From Strigamia acuminata (lineage: Eukaryota; Arthropoda; Chilopoda; Geophilomorpha; Linotaeniidae): DNA of 64,000 nucleotides. Position numbers and translations under genes: made by a program. A model generated the notes under the pieces. It searched no databases. It had not been told where the DNA came from and saw only the letters and a program-made list of their open reading frames with translations. Below are positions 53,230-64,000 of this stretch, piece after piece (position 1 is the first letter of the stretch; each line of letters starts with the position of its first letter). The stretch lies in contig OX442322.1 in NCBI GenBank assembly GCA_949358305.1, positions 1,800,001 to 1,864,000 of the forward strand, written 5' to 3'.

Positions 53230-53437
53230 TGTTATGAATCAAGTAAAAACGGTTGAAGTTTAATACAGTTTAGAGCAACCTCACTGTTCTACATCAAGTG
53301 AAAGAGTGGGGAAAAAACACAGGAAGGATGTTCACTCCATATATGGTAGGAGTGTCACCACAGGATATAAAAAACTCAAACTACACTGATTACACAATGA
53401 CATCAAGTGGTGATTTTCCACATCAAATATCCCAACA
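53230..53437 (-). repeat. 3' LTR of element F
   Basis: 208 bp, TGTTATG…CCCAACA on the plus strand. It is followed by AATTCCCCC, the polypurine tract when read on the minus strand. Confidence 0.93.
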
Positions 53438-53538
53438 AATTCCCCCAAAATCAACAATTCGATTTCATCACAAAAACACTTCTCAAAAACACAATTATAT
53501 AAAAACAATCAATATGAACACTGCACACAATAAAGTCA

Positions 53539-55105
53539 TTATTCCCCCACAGTCTTTAGTCCTAATGCTTCTAGTATTCCATTTAGTGCAGGTCCGGCTA
53601 AAGGCTTCGTTAAAAAGTCTGCTAACATGTCCTCGCTTGGGACATGTTCCACGATAACGTTTCCATCCTCGATCTCTTGTTTGATGAAATGCACTTTGCG
53701 ATTTAGATGTTTGGTCCTCGTCTTCTGCGCACCGCCTCGCAACAGTTTTACCGCGTTTAAACTGTCACAGTGCATCGTTGTGGTATTTCCGTCGTCGATT
53801 TCTCCATTTAATCCAATTGCGAGTTGCTTTAACCAAATTAATTCGCGCACTCCTTCGGTCAGCGCCAAGAGCTCACTCTCTGTACTCGACATTGCGACAA
53901 TCGCTTGTTTCTGGCACTTCCAGTTAATAATCGAACTTCCGTCAAGTGTGATGAATCCGGAGAATGACCGTGCGTTCGATGTCCGGTCCCAACTCGCGTC
54001 CGAGTAGCCGTGGATGTGGCTCTCTTCTCTTCCGTAACTGAGCTTGTAGTTCGTCGTCCCCTTCAGGTATCTCAGCACACGCTTCAATGCTGTAAAATGG
54101 ATCTTTCGTGGGTCCTTGTTATATTGGGATAACAGGCTCATCGGGAAACTCAGATCTGGCCTCGTGTGTGTGGCAAGGTACATCATCTTGCCCAGCAGTT
54201 CTTGATACTGTGTTGCGTCAATTTCTCGCTGTCGTCAAATTCGTCCAAATTTTGATTGGGGTTCACTGGTGTTATCGCGGCATTGCATTCCTCCAATCCC
54301 TCGCTCTCCACCAATCGCTTGATGTATCCACCTTGGTGGATGTTGATTCTTCCATTTTTATACTCGACTTGGATTCCCAGGATGTATTCCAGTCTGCCTA
54401 TGCTCACGAACTCAATTTCTTCCTTCATTTTCGACATTAATTCCGTCTCAAATTCGTCTGTGGATGCCAAAGATAAGTCATCGTCCACGTACACGCCTAG
54501 GAACATAAAGTTGCCATCAACAAAAATCACGTAAAGGCATGGGTCCTCTGGAGATGGTTTAAATCCAATTTTCTTCAATGTCTTATCCAACATTTCAAAC
54601 CAACATCTCCCTGCCTGTTTTAATTCATAGATGCTTTTGATTAATTGGCATACATGTCCTTTTCCTCCTTCAACATATCCTTCTGGCTGTATCATAAATA
54701 TCACTTCTTTCAGTTTGCCGTGCAGATATGCAGCTTTAACGTCGTGTTGTTTCAACGTCTGTTGATTTTCGCTGCTACATTGATCAGCATTCTCAGTGTC
54801 TGTATCCTGATGACCGGGGCAAAGGTCAGCTCGTAGTCGTCCCCGAATTTCTGCGAGTATCCAGTGGCTACTAATCTTGCTCGGAATCTTTCCGGTTCCC
54901 CCTCGGAATTTAACTTCACTTTATAAACCCACTTGGATTTCACCGCCTTCTTTCCTTTTGGCAATTTTCCAATTTTCCACACTCCGTGTTGTTTCATCGA
55001 GCTCATCTCGTCATCCATCGCGGCTTTCCATTCTGTCGCGTGATGGGAGTTTGTTGCTTCGTGGAAATTTTTCGGCGTTAAGATTTCTTCTACTAGTAAT
55101 GCCAT
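53539..55105 (-). pseudogene. Element F Pol, RT and RNase H
   Basis: Three overlapping frames. 54752-55105 has the RT start (SKWVYKVKL, FRARLVATGYSQ). 54183-54755 has HDVKAAYLHG with the first catalytic Asp, and YVDDD. 53539-54186 has the RNase H with YSDASW, STESELLAL and CDSLNA. A frame change occurs near 54752 (at the first catalytic motif) and another near 54185 between RT and RNase H. Catalytic residues are otherwise kept. The RNase H part ends at a TAA just before the polypurine region. Confidence 0.88.
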
Positions 55106-55145
55106 TTGCTTCGTCTTAATTCTCTCAGATCTTCGCGCTCCCTGG

Positions 55146-56594
55146 TCAACCAGTCTCTTCTCGTTCTTCTCTTTGCACTTTATCGGCGACCAACTTCATT
55201 TCCCTGGTCATCCCTGCTGGTCGTCCCCTCTGTGGTGGTTCGTCACGTTCGACCTCAGTGTCGTTTTCTTCCGTGTTATCTTCCGGTTCATTGGCTTCAT
55301 TTTCCTCCTCATTTATCTCGTTTTGCTCTTCATCCTCGGCATCGTCTGATTCGTCTTCGTTTTCTTTGCAGTTCAGATCGATTTTGACTGTCTCAATCTC
55401 TTCATCGTCTTTGATTTCTTCATTCAGCAAATCTGCGCCAATTTTGCTTTCGTCAAATTTCACGTCAATTTCTTCACTAATTGAATCGCTTTCCGGGTGA
55501 TAAATTCGGTACGCCTTCCTTGTATTCGAGTATCCAATGAATACTGCTTTTTCTGCTTTGGGATCCAATTTCTTTCGTTTATGATCCTTAATTAGCATAT
55601 ATGCTATACATCCAAATCTTCTCAAATATTTTAAATTTGGCTTCCTCCCAAACCATATCTCAAATGGTGTGCGTCCATGGACTGACGATTTGCATTGGTT
55701 GCGGATGTGTGCCACTGTCGATGCACACTCCGCCCAGAAAATCTTCGGCAGTTTGCAATCTTTCAATATTGCTCTCAACATCTCCAAGATTGTCTGGTTT
55801 GTGCGTTCCGCGACGCCATTGCTAGCCGGATTAAATGCTGTGGTCAGCTGGTGTTCAATGCCTCTTTTTGTCGTCCATTCTTTCATACTCTTGGACAGGA
55901 ACTCCCCGCCGTTGTCGCTTCTCAATTTCTTTAGCTTCTTTTCAGTCTGTCTCTCCATGCCAATGATAAGTTCTGTTAACTTCTCCTTCGCGTCGCTTTT
56001 TGCATTTAACGTCTTAATCATTAGCATCCTGCTCCAATCGTCCACTACAGTCATTATATAGTTTGCACCTCCTCGAGATTCGGGTCCAATTGGTCCAATT
56101 AGATCGATGTGCCACAGCTCCATGATGCTGGACGATTGGCGGTCTGTTACCGACTTATGTGACGCCTTTTTCATCTTTCCTGCGATGCACGGTTCACACA
56201 CGGCGCCACCTTTGCTGCTAATTTCTATGCCATATGCAAGTTCTTCATTTTTCATCTCTCTCAGGGTGTTGTAATTTAAATGTCCCAATCTCACGTGCCA
56301 ATTGTTGTCTTTTTCCTCCGCTTTATAAGACTTCTCTTTTTCTTTTATGTTTGCCTTCAACACAAACATGTCTCCTTTTCTTGGCACCATCATAACTTGT
56401 TCTCCACTTTCATCATTAATTGTTGCGCTCGTTTTGGAGAATGTGACTTTTAGTCCATTATCGACTATTTTCGATACTGACAACAAATTGCTTCCAATTT
56501 GTGGTACGCTCAACACTTTCTTCAATCTGGAATTTTTCCCGTCGTGTTCCGATATCCTTTTCATCTTTATCAAATGTGTCGAAATGTTTTGCAT
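55146..56594 (-). pseudogene. Element F Pol, integrase
   Basis: Pre-integrase HHCC (VRLGH, CEPC), core with HIDLIG, RSDNGGEFL and NGVAERTN (the D, D, E residues present), then the GCIAYM/GYS C-terminal region and a very acidic linker (EENEANEPEDN). It overlaps the Gag-protease frame at 56458-56594, so a frame change joins them. A second frame change near 55105-55146 leads to the RT. Confidence 0.88.
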
Positions 56595-57621
56595 CCAGCG
56601 CCGTCATGTGGCTTGTCGCTCCGGAATCCAACACCCAATCGTTTTCTTCGTTTGTTTCTTCATTCGTCTCTTCATCATTGGTGTTTTCATCCATCTCGTA
56701 CGTCATGAGTGTGAACTCAGGCTTTTCCTCGTACGCCATCATTGATATTTCGCTTTTTCCTCTGCCGCGACCTCGCTGATTGCCTCTGCCTCGACCACGT
56801 CCTCTTGAGTCGCCACTTTTAAATTCTCGTTTCGGTTTCGAACAATCTTTCGATAAGTGACCAAACTCCTGGCAGTTGTAACATTTTGCCTCACTGTAGC
56901 ATTCTCGTGCCATGTGCCCTCCACGGCCACAGTTGAAGCATGTGCGCTTTGGCTTCTGCCCTCTCTCACGTGTTTTGAGTGCGGTTTCATTTGTTGTCGT
57001 ATTTTTCTCTTCTTTTCTAGTTGAAATTTGACCTTCCTCCATTTTTAGTATGTTGCGGATTTTCGACATGTCCATATTGGCTTGCACCTCAATTGCGCGC
57101 ACATTCGCGTCAAATTCTCGTCGCAATCCCTTCGTCACGTAAAACTGGCTCTCGTAATCATCAATATTTTTGCCAAGTTTTGCACAGCGGTTGATTATCG
57201 CTTCTGCCCTGTTCATGTAGGTGTCTACATCTTCCTTGCTGTTCATCTTCAGCTGTGTCAACTCGCAGGCACTTCTCATTTGCAATTCTTGGGTTTTTGC
57301 CGCCATATTTGTTTTCACCAAATCCCAAAGTGCCTTTGCACCTTTTGTGTTTGAGTATTTCAAAACTTGTGGTGCCGTCATGGTGCTGATCATCGTGAAG
57401 TGGGCCGCCGCGTTTTTATCGTCCCAATCGTTCCAAGTTTTCTCTTTTGCATCAAAATCCGCTTCTCCTTGGACTCCTCGCTGCGGTTCAGCTCCAACTA
57501 TTACTTCTTTCCACAATTTCTTGGCCCTGAGAACTCCCTCCACTCTTGATTCCCATAGGAAATAGTTTGCATCGTTTAGTGGCTCAATGTTAGCCAAACT
57601 CCAATTACCGGTATCGCTCAT
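56458..57621 (-). CDS. Element F Gag and protease
   Basis: The likely start is the ATG at 57621 (MSDTGNWS), because the UBN2-type Gag follows at once ([16 protein letters not shown]). The domain runs to about residue 230. Two CCHC knuckles follow ([28 protein letters not shown]), then an Arg/Gly-rich basic stretch and the protease start DSGATSHMT. The frame ends at 56458, inside the protease region, where the pol frame takes over. It packages RNA and forms virus-like particles in related elements. Confidence 0.82.
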   Translation of the reverse strand: MSDTGNWSLANIEPLNDANYFLWESRVEGVLRAKKLWKEVIVGAEPQRGVQGEADFDAKEKTWNDWDDKNAAAHFTMISTMTAPQVLKYSNTKGAKALWDLVKTNMAAKTQELQMRSACELTQLKMNSKEDVDTYMNRAEAIINRCAKLGKNIDDYESQFYVTKGLRREFDANVRAIEVQANMDMSKIRNILKMEEGQISTRKEEKNTTTNETALKTRERGQKPKRTCFNCGRGGHMARECYSEAKCYNCQEFGHLSKDCSKPKREFKSGDSRGRGRGRGNQRGRGRGKSEISMMAYEEKPEFTLMTYEMDENTNDEETNEETNEENDWVLDSGATSHMTALDAKHFDTFDKDEKDIGTRREKFQIEESVERTTNWKQFVVSIENSR

Positions 57622-57908
57622 CTCTGTTGGTTTCGTCTCAATTTGCACGTATTGTTCAACTTTTTCCTCCGTCTCGGTTCTGTGGCACAATCTCAATATT
57701 GTTTAATTCACCTCGAATCGAATTGTTGCTCACAGTCTTTGTTAAAGTTGTTTCTCGTCGTCTCGTATCGTGCTCTTCAAGATGGCGCGTCGTTACTCGC
57801 GGTTTTCGCTTCGTGGTTGCTCTCAACCGTCGCCTCAAATCTGCTCAAATTTCGGTCTCAATACCGTTTTTCTTCAATTCAATGTGGCTGATGTGTGTTC
57901 AACCTTCC

Positions 57909-57920
57909 TCTCTGCTACCA
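57909..57920 (-). other. Primer-binding site of element F
   Basis: The minus strand reads TGGTAGCAGAG two bases after the LTR, complementary to initiator tRNA-Met over 11 bases. Confidence 0.75.
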
Positions 57921-57922
57921 TT

Positions 57923-58130
57923 TGTTATGAATCAAGTAAAAACGGTTGAAGTTTAATACAGTTTAGAGCAACCTCACTGTTCTACATCAAGTGAAAGAGT
58001 GGGGAAAAAACACAGGAAAGATGTTCACTCCATATATGGTAGGAGTGTCACCACAGGATATAAAAAACTCAAACTACACTGATTACACAATGACATCAAG
58101 TGGTGATTTTCCACATCAAATATCCCAACA
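57923..58130 (-). repeat. 5' LTR of element F
   Basis: A 208-bp partner of 53230-53437, with about one substitution. Confidence 0.93.
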
Positions 58131-58135
58131 GATAG

Positions 58136-58641
58136 GGTCCCTATGATAATGTGGAGAAATATCATAGAAAACCTAAAAAATTGCACTTATATAATTATTC
58201 TAGATTTATAATTCTAAATAAATTCTGTTTTAAAAAAATAATATTCTTTTAATATTATCGTTTCTTATAAAATTTTAACAGGCAGTAAGTACTAAAACTG
58301 AACAGTTATCAACTTAAACAAAATTTTATTTCTTCAAAATTTCTATTATATGGCAGATGTGCTCCCCACATATGCAAGACAAGATGGATTTTGAAAATCT
58401 GAATTACGGATAAATATGACCAAGTCACAACAAATTGGTGCAATTGATAAAATAAGTCTACCAATTAATGTGCTGATCTCCATTAGACTGCGAGTATCTA
58501 AAAAGCACAAGGAAATTTATTTTTACACAATCAAACAATGAAGAATGTGCCAATAATAAAAACAAAAATTAATAAAACAAACAATAAACTCTAAAAATGA
58601 CCACATTGAAGGAAGGACACCATTTATTTGTGTCTTAATTA
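58136..58641. other. Unannotated AT-rich spacer
   Basis: Nothing recognisable beyond A/T-rich sequence. Confidence 0.35.
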
Positions 58642-58812
58642 CCATATATCTTCCAATTGTCGGTGGGTCTCCAATTGTATGCAGACCTCCAATTGTCTGA
58701 TGCTGAGTTTAAATAGTCCGCAGCCTCTAATAGCACGCGGGCCTCCAATTGCACACAGGGTAAATTTCTTTTTTGCAAATAACGCACAGGGACGCTATTG
58801 GAAGATATAGGG
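58642..58812. mobile_element. Pogo-type MITE
   Basis: 171 bp flanked by TA (58640-58641, 58813-58814). The ends are CCATATATCTTCCAAT and ATTGGAAGATATAGGG. Subterminal motifs (GCACGCGGGCCTCCAA) are shared with 50821-51389, of which it looks like an internal-deletion relative. Confidence 0.75.
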
Positions 58813-58814
58813 TA

Positions 58815-60097
58815 TACTAAATTCAACACTAGTTACTCCTTTTTTGCACTATTTATTTCATTTTTTAAATATTTACTCCTGTGTTTGCACTACTTTTTTC
58901 TTTTTTTGCACGAAAAATTCTATAAATTGACTATCTGGTCACAAATGACTCTCTTTGTGTTGTGACTACTTCTTGTCCACATTCACCATAAAAATGTAAC
59001 GCCCAATTGCTATAGTCTTTAAAACACAATTTTAAAAGTGTCTAAATATATCTAGATCACTCAATATTGGTAAATTGGCAAAAGTTAGAATATAATCATT
59101 GGCAAAACATTCCATTTTCTATAAAACCATGGTAAAGATGAGACAAGAAGTAATCATTGCTAACATTATGTCTGAGAAGTTATTGTAAAATAGTGAATAC
59201 TAAATGGAGTCAGGGTTATGTAGTCAATGGGTCATCATGTCACAAAAACGTGCCAAAAAAATCGGGAAAACATTACAAAAATGTCAAAGGCAAACACTGT
59301 AAAAATTAGCAAAAATTGCACTAGTCATTAAAATAGGTCTGAAAAGAGTAGTGCCAAATTTATCTTTTGATGCCACAAACTTAAATTCAGTGCACCAATA
59401 ATTTATGGGGTTTTAGCAGATAAAGGCCCAATGAAAAACCACACCACAGAACAGCCAAACAGCCATTACAGAACAGCCAAACTATTGGCTTTGACAGAAT
59501 TACTGTGACAAAAAGTTGAATAGCACCTTTCTAGATGATGTATTACTTTAGTTAATTATAATGTTTATGCAAGATTAAGAATAAAATAGTCAGTTTTAAA
59601 CCTAAGAATATAACCAGGTTGGATCCTTTCTTCGGCTCATGTTGCCTAAATATTACATTTTGAAGGGTTTAGAGATTTAATTTCCCATCTAGAATAGAAG
59701 TACTTGAATAAAACAAACAACGTGAGGATAGGGCAGGCGCAAAAACCCTTCTTAGAAAAAAAAATGCTTGGAAAAAGTAATGTCAAAAAAATATACCGAT
59801 TCCAATATAACATCCTGATTTCAATCATGCCCAAAATAAATGATGACAACTTTCCCATGCTGCAGGTAACTGTCAAAATAATCCAACGATTGAAAGTCAT
59901 CCAGTGATTCATTGACAGAGGAAGTCATCAAACCATTGATCTTCTAAAAATGGCACTGCTGGTTGAATTCTTGAAAAACATCTTTTCTTTCTGGGACAAA
60001 ACTGAGCAACTGGCTAAAAGAAATGAATCAGAAAAATAGACATCGAATAAGATATAATTTTCAAGACTGATGGGTTAGAGGGATGACAAAAATATAA
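58815..60097. other. Unannotated AT-rich region
   Basis: No recognisable gene. Short overlapping frames at 59646-59912 show no known domain. A small direct repeat (ACAGAACAGCCAAAC) occurs near 59446-59480. Confidence 0.35.
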
Positions 60098-60595
60098 CCA
60101 AGTAATCTCTTAATCAAGCATCAAGTAATCTTTAATGAAATAATCTTTAATCAAGTAATATTTTAATCACGTAAACTTTTAATAAAGTAATCTTTAATCA
60201 AGTAATCTTTTAAGCATGTAAACTTTCAATCAAGTAATCTTTTAATCACGTAAACTTTTAATCAAGTAATCTTTTAATCACGTAAACTTTTACTCAAGTA
60301 ATTTTTTAATTACGTAAACTTTTACTCAAGTAATTTTTTAATTACGTAAACTTTTAATCAAGTAATCTTTTAATCACGTAAACTTTTAATCAAGTAATCT
60401 TTTAATCAAGCAATCTTTTAATCACGTAAACTTTTAATCAAGTAATTTTTTAATTACGTAAACTTTTAATCAAGTAATCTTTTAATCACGTAAACTTTTA
60501 ATCAAGTAATCTTTTAATCAAGTAATCTTTTAATCAAGTAATCTTTTAATCAAGTAATCTTTTAATCAAGTAATCTTTTAATCACTTAAATTTTA
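60098..60595. repeat. 16-bp tandem array
   Basis: About 500 bp of 16-bp units in two main types, CTTTTAATCAAGTAAT and CTTTTAATCACGTAAA, often alternating as 32-bp dimers. The right end is a homogeneous run of the first type. Confidence 0.9.
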
Positions 60596-61374
60596 AGTTT
60601 TTATGAATTTTTTAATTGCGGATTAATTGCTGGCTCATCCCGGGAGCCAAATTCTCAAAATCTTATTTTTGGCATTGTTCTGTGATTTTCGAGTGACGTA
60701 TTGTTTTGGTTGATTAAAACGAGGTTTGTTGTGGCAATACCAATACATACGGAATGTTTACATATGAAAAAAGTCGTTTTGACATATCCGATACAGCGAT
60801 AGGTGCATATTACATATTACGTAATACGCACGTTCACTAAATTTTTGCGAAAAACCCCCAAATATTGACCAATTGCGAACTTTCCGCCAAATTGCGGATT
60901 TTCCGCAAAATTGCGGCATTACGGTCCGATTGCGGCAATTGCAGACAAAAAACCACTTCCAATTTCAAAATTTTTAGTCTTAAAATGATGCATTTGGATT
61001 ATCCACACTTTTAAAAACATTTTCAACAAAATTTATTTTCCGCAAAAATAGCAGCTCTAATTATGATTGTAAAAATTTTAAATTTTTGTGAAAAAATTTA
61101 AATTTTTTTTAAATTTTGTATGAAATTGTATCAAAATTTTTTTATTTGCGGGGGTGGTCAGTTTTGTTACGTAATATTCTAAGGGGGGGTTGTGGATTTG
61201 TTACAACCTTGTTACAGGGAGGAGGTTTAAAAATTGAAAAATCAGCCTTACGTAATTTATGGACGGCCCCTATCACATTATATTTATTTATATTTTGTTA
61301 TTTCCAGGCATTGTTCTATTTATCTAATTTATTATGTTAAGTGTTTATTTTTTAAAGCTGATGCATCCGGGTGC
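60596..61374. other. Unannotated region
   Basis: No gene seen. 60865-60945 contains several close copies of AATTGCGG and TTTCCGC. Confidence 0.35.
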
Positions 61375-61515
61375 TGTTCCAACGGCAAATTTGAAGAGTC
61401 AGATATGCAATGGAGCTTTCATATATTTATACATTCATCTTGAATTTTTAATAACACACGTTTCATACATAGTTACCAAAATACATTGTTGATTTTATAA
61501 AGTATTGTTCCAACA
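61375..61515 (-). repeat. Probable 3' LTR of element G
   Basis: On the minus strand TGTTGGAACAAT at 61515 directly follows a purine-rich tract (GAAGGGCGAGAA) and G's stop codon. The left boundary at TGTTCC (61375) is a guess, because the 5' LTR is outside the window. Confidence 0.5.
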
Positions 61516-61525
61516 TTCTCGCCCT

Positions 61526-64000
61526 TCATCGTAACGGTGAATCACATAGTCGCAAATTAATAAAATCCTTTGTGGTGATCAATTTCAAACCACCTGTTGC
61601 CTTAGTCATAATATCTGCAGGCATCTCTTCTGTAGACATATAGTTGATATCATAAGTTCCATCTTGAACATCCTCACGTAAAAATAACACTCTCCTGTGA
61701 AAGTGTTTTGTGCGCCCATGGTACTGGGGGTTTTTAGTGAGGGCGATGGCGGCTTGATTATCAGAAAAGATTTGAATCGGTCTTTGAATTAATTTGGTCA
61801 TCTCAAGCTGTTCCAGCAATGATGTTATCCATTTCAGTTCTTTCGCTAACTCTACCATTGCTACAAATTCCGATTCACATGTTGATAAGGCAATTAGCTT
61901 TTGCTTCTTTGATTGCCAAGTGATGGTTGAATTTCCCAGCATGGTGATAAATCCTGCATAGCTCTTTGCATCAACCGAGGCACTGTTCCAAGATGCATCG
62001 GCATATCCTCGCAATAATCCAAATCCCTGAGAATAAATTAATGACAAATCAGCCGTTCCTTTTAAATAGCGAAGGATCTTCTTTGCTGCTGTCCAGTGAG
62101 CGTCATGCGGATTCTGCAACCACTGCGATAGATAGGATACCGCATAAGCGATATGTGGTCGAGTAGCTTGAGCCAAGTAGGATAAAGAGCCAATTAATTC
62201 TCGATAGGGCTCGTTAATTAATGGTGATCCGAGCGGATAATTAGGGTCCTCCAGTTTCTGGGATGGGTCCATGGGTGCTCTACTTGTCTTTGCATTCATC
62301 ATGTTGAATTTAAGCAAGACCTCAAATATATACTTGGATTGGTCCAACAAAAGTGCATACGGGTGGGTCTGTCGCCTAATCCTGATGCCCAAAATCTCTG
62401 TGACTTCTCCAAGGTCGATCAGATTAACTTGCTTCATCACTTTCCCCATTATCTGATCGAGCATCCGTGTGGCGTTAGTTGCCGGCATCAAATCGTCGAC
62501 ATAAGTGCCCATTATTATAATGTCGGTACCATTTTTCCACAGATGAACGCATGGATCAACTACCAACTTCTTAAATCCCGCTTGTGCAAGTACCTTGTTC
62601 AGGGCTTCATGCCAAGCGCGGCCTGCCTGAGGTAAACCATAAACTGCCTTATTTAGGAGCCAAACATCGTTTTCTCGCCCAGGTTGAATAAAGCCTTGAG
62701 GTTGCTCCATGTAGACTACCTCCTTCAATTTCGCATGGAGGTATGCTGATTTGACATCGTAGTGCTTGACTATAAAGCCAAACATTGCAGCAATGGCTAA
62801 GATAATTCTGATGGTAGCCAATCGAGCCACAGGGGAAAAAGACTCTGAATAGTCAATGCCCTTGTGGACATTGTAGCCTTGAACAACTAGACGGGCTTTA
62901 TATTTCTTCTTAAACTTGTATACCCAGCGAGAGCCAATTACTTTTGCATCCTGTGGTCTTGGAACCAAAGTCCAAGTATTTTGTTGGGTGTGGGAGGCTA
63001 TTTCCTCTTCCATAGCCTTTACCCATTGGCTCGCCTGGTCAGATGTCACTGCCTCAGCAAATGTCTTTGGTTCATGTATCGGTACTTCAACCTGTGGGTT
63101 GGTGTTCACCACATGTGCTCGTTGGTTCTCCCAACGTTGTGTGCGATGCTGTCGCCAATCAATTGCCTGATAAGGCTGGACCTGACGTCGTATCCTTGAA
63201 GGATATCTCCGTTCTGGACCCGGTGTCGGTCTGGTGGGTTGTTGAAAAACAACTGGGGGTTGGGAGCTTACATCTCCCTCAGGTATGTACACCATTTCTG
63301 GTTCATGATCAGGTTTTACATTCTGTCCTGATAATAATTCCATTCCCAATCTGGACTCATTGAACTTAACATCTCGTGCCACAATGATATTATTAGTATC
63401 TTGGTCATAAAACTTCTAGCCCGGCTTCAACAAGGGATAGCCCATGAAAATGACCGGTTTAGCACGAGAATCCAACTTATTCCTATGTTGCTTTGGAACC
63501 CATGCGTAAGCAATAGTGCCAAAAATCCTCATATTAGATATATCTGGTTTTCTTCCAGTAAGTCTTTCATAGGGTGTCTCGCCCGGAAACCTACGTGTTG
63601 GTGAGCGATTCATTGCATATGCGGCACATGCCGCAGCTTCAGCCCAAAACTTGTGTGGCAACTTGGAATCATTCAATAGTGTCCTTGTCTTGTCAAGGAG
63701 GGATCTATTTGCCCTTTCAGAGACTCCATTTTGGGATGGACTATAGATGACGGTAGTTTGATGTTGAATTCCCCTTGTGTCCAAAATTGCCCTAAAGTGT
63801 TGATTTAAAAATTCAGTCCCGTTGTCTGAGCGGACCATCTTGACTTTGGCTTCAAACTTATTTTGATGTGTGTCTATAAATTGTTCAAAAACACGCGAAG
63901 TCTCAGCCTTTGAGACCAAAAAACGAGGAAACAAACACCTTGAATAGTCATCTACAATCATGAAGATATACTCTGATCTTCCAATTGAAGGGTGTGGCAT
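61526..64000 (-). pseudogene. Element G copia Pol (integrase, RT, RNase H), cut by the window edge
   Basis: A TNT1-like copia Pol. Integrase core from VDDYSRC through RSDNGTEF and QNGVSERAN (second Asp and Glu). RT with ARLVVQGYN, KHYDVKSAYLHAKLKE and YVDD (GTYVDDLMP). RNase H with GYADASW, STCESEF and FSDNQAAI. The frame is continuous over nearly 2.5 kb except for one in-frame TAG at 63416-63418, between integrase and RT. The ORF stop at 61526-61528 lies only ten bases from the LTR. Gag, protease and the 5' LTR should lie right of the window. Confidence 0.88.

Larger units (their letters stand above)
53230..58130 (-). mobile_element. Ty1/copia element F with short LTRs
   Basis: 4901 bp, minus strand, flanked by the 5-bp TSD GATAG (53225-53229, 58131-58135). 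It has 208-bp LTRs with about one difference, a PBS (TGGTAGCAGAG) and a polypurine tract. It has full copia gene order but at least four frame breaks. It belongs to a lineage separate from A, B and C: two zinc knuckles and a DSGA protease. Confidence 0.93.

Noticed and set aside
59646-59912. Overlapping small frames on both strands
   Set aside because: Short and AT-rich, with no recognisable domain or context.

Overview
This window is eukaryotic and almost certainly metazoan (probably invertebrate) DNA made up very largely of transposable elements. Evidence for an animal: LTR-element primer-binding sites complementary to animal initiator tRNA-Met and tRNA-Gln 3' ends, animal-type Ty1/copia and Ty3/gypsy elements, Tc1/mariner and pogo-like elements, and a fragment resembling an immunoglobulin domain. 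I found no intact host gene, no tRNA or rRNA and no CRISPR array. I cannot name the species.

Positions 1-32017 are one nested stack of LTR retrotransposons. A copia remnant (E, minus; PBS and LTR near 31652-32017) received copia element C (minus; LTRs at 1-436 and 30895-31545). C was split twice. Copia element A (plus, 2337-18468, TSD AATAA) lies in its pol linker, and a 9.4-kb LTR element D (plus, 19517-28915, TSD CCCA) lies in its integrase. A was itself split by a solo LTR of the D family (3008-5062, TSD CTGC) and by copia element B (minus, 9501-16751, TSD GACAT). Removing each insert plus one TSD copy brings the broken reading frames back into register, which supports the order of events. 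B has a complete 1650-residue Gag-Pol. D has identical 1.9-kb LTRs, a tRNA-Gln PBS, no recognisable pol and one unfamiliar 493-residue ORF. A's right LTR is rearranged: its 3' part is an inverted copy of the left LTR's 5' part.

Positions 32018-37500 are AT-rich, with a repeated unit of about 0.9 kb. One unit is interrupted by a solo LTR that carries a 21-bp minisatellite. Positions 37800-46172 hold a copia integrase scrap, then a decayed Ty3/gypsy element (protease, RT, RNase H, integrase). Downstream of pol, in the env position, this element has an ORF encoding a Ulp1/SENP-type cysteine protease, followed by a 3' LTR. Its integrase is interrupted by a Mutator-like element with a 9-bp TSD that carries a RING-finger ORF.

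Positions 46173-53229 contain a second gypsy solo LTR, an Ig-like fragment, a fold-back Tc1-like element, a nested pogo-like element coding only for a Brinker-type DNA-binding domain, and a CACTA-ended element with internal tandem repeats. Positions 53230-58130 are a copia element F with TSD GATAG, near-identical 208-bp LTRs and several frameshifts. A pogo-type MITE (58642-58812), a 16-bp tandem array (60098-60595) and the 3' half of another copia element G (61516-64000, minus) complete the window.
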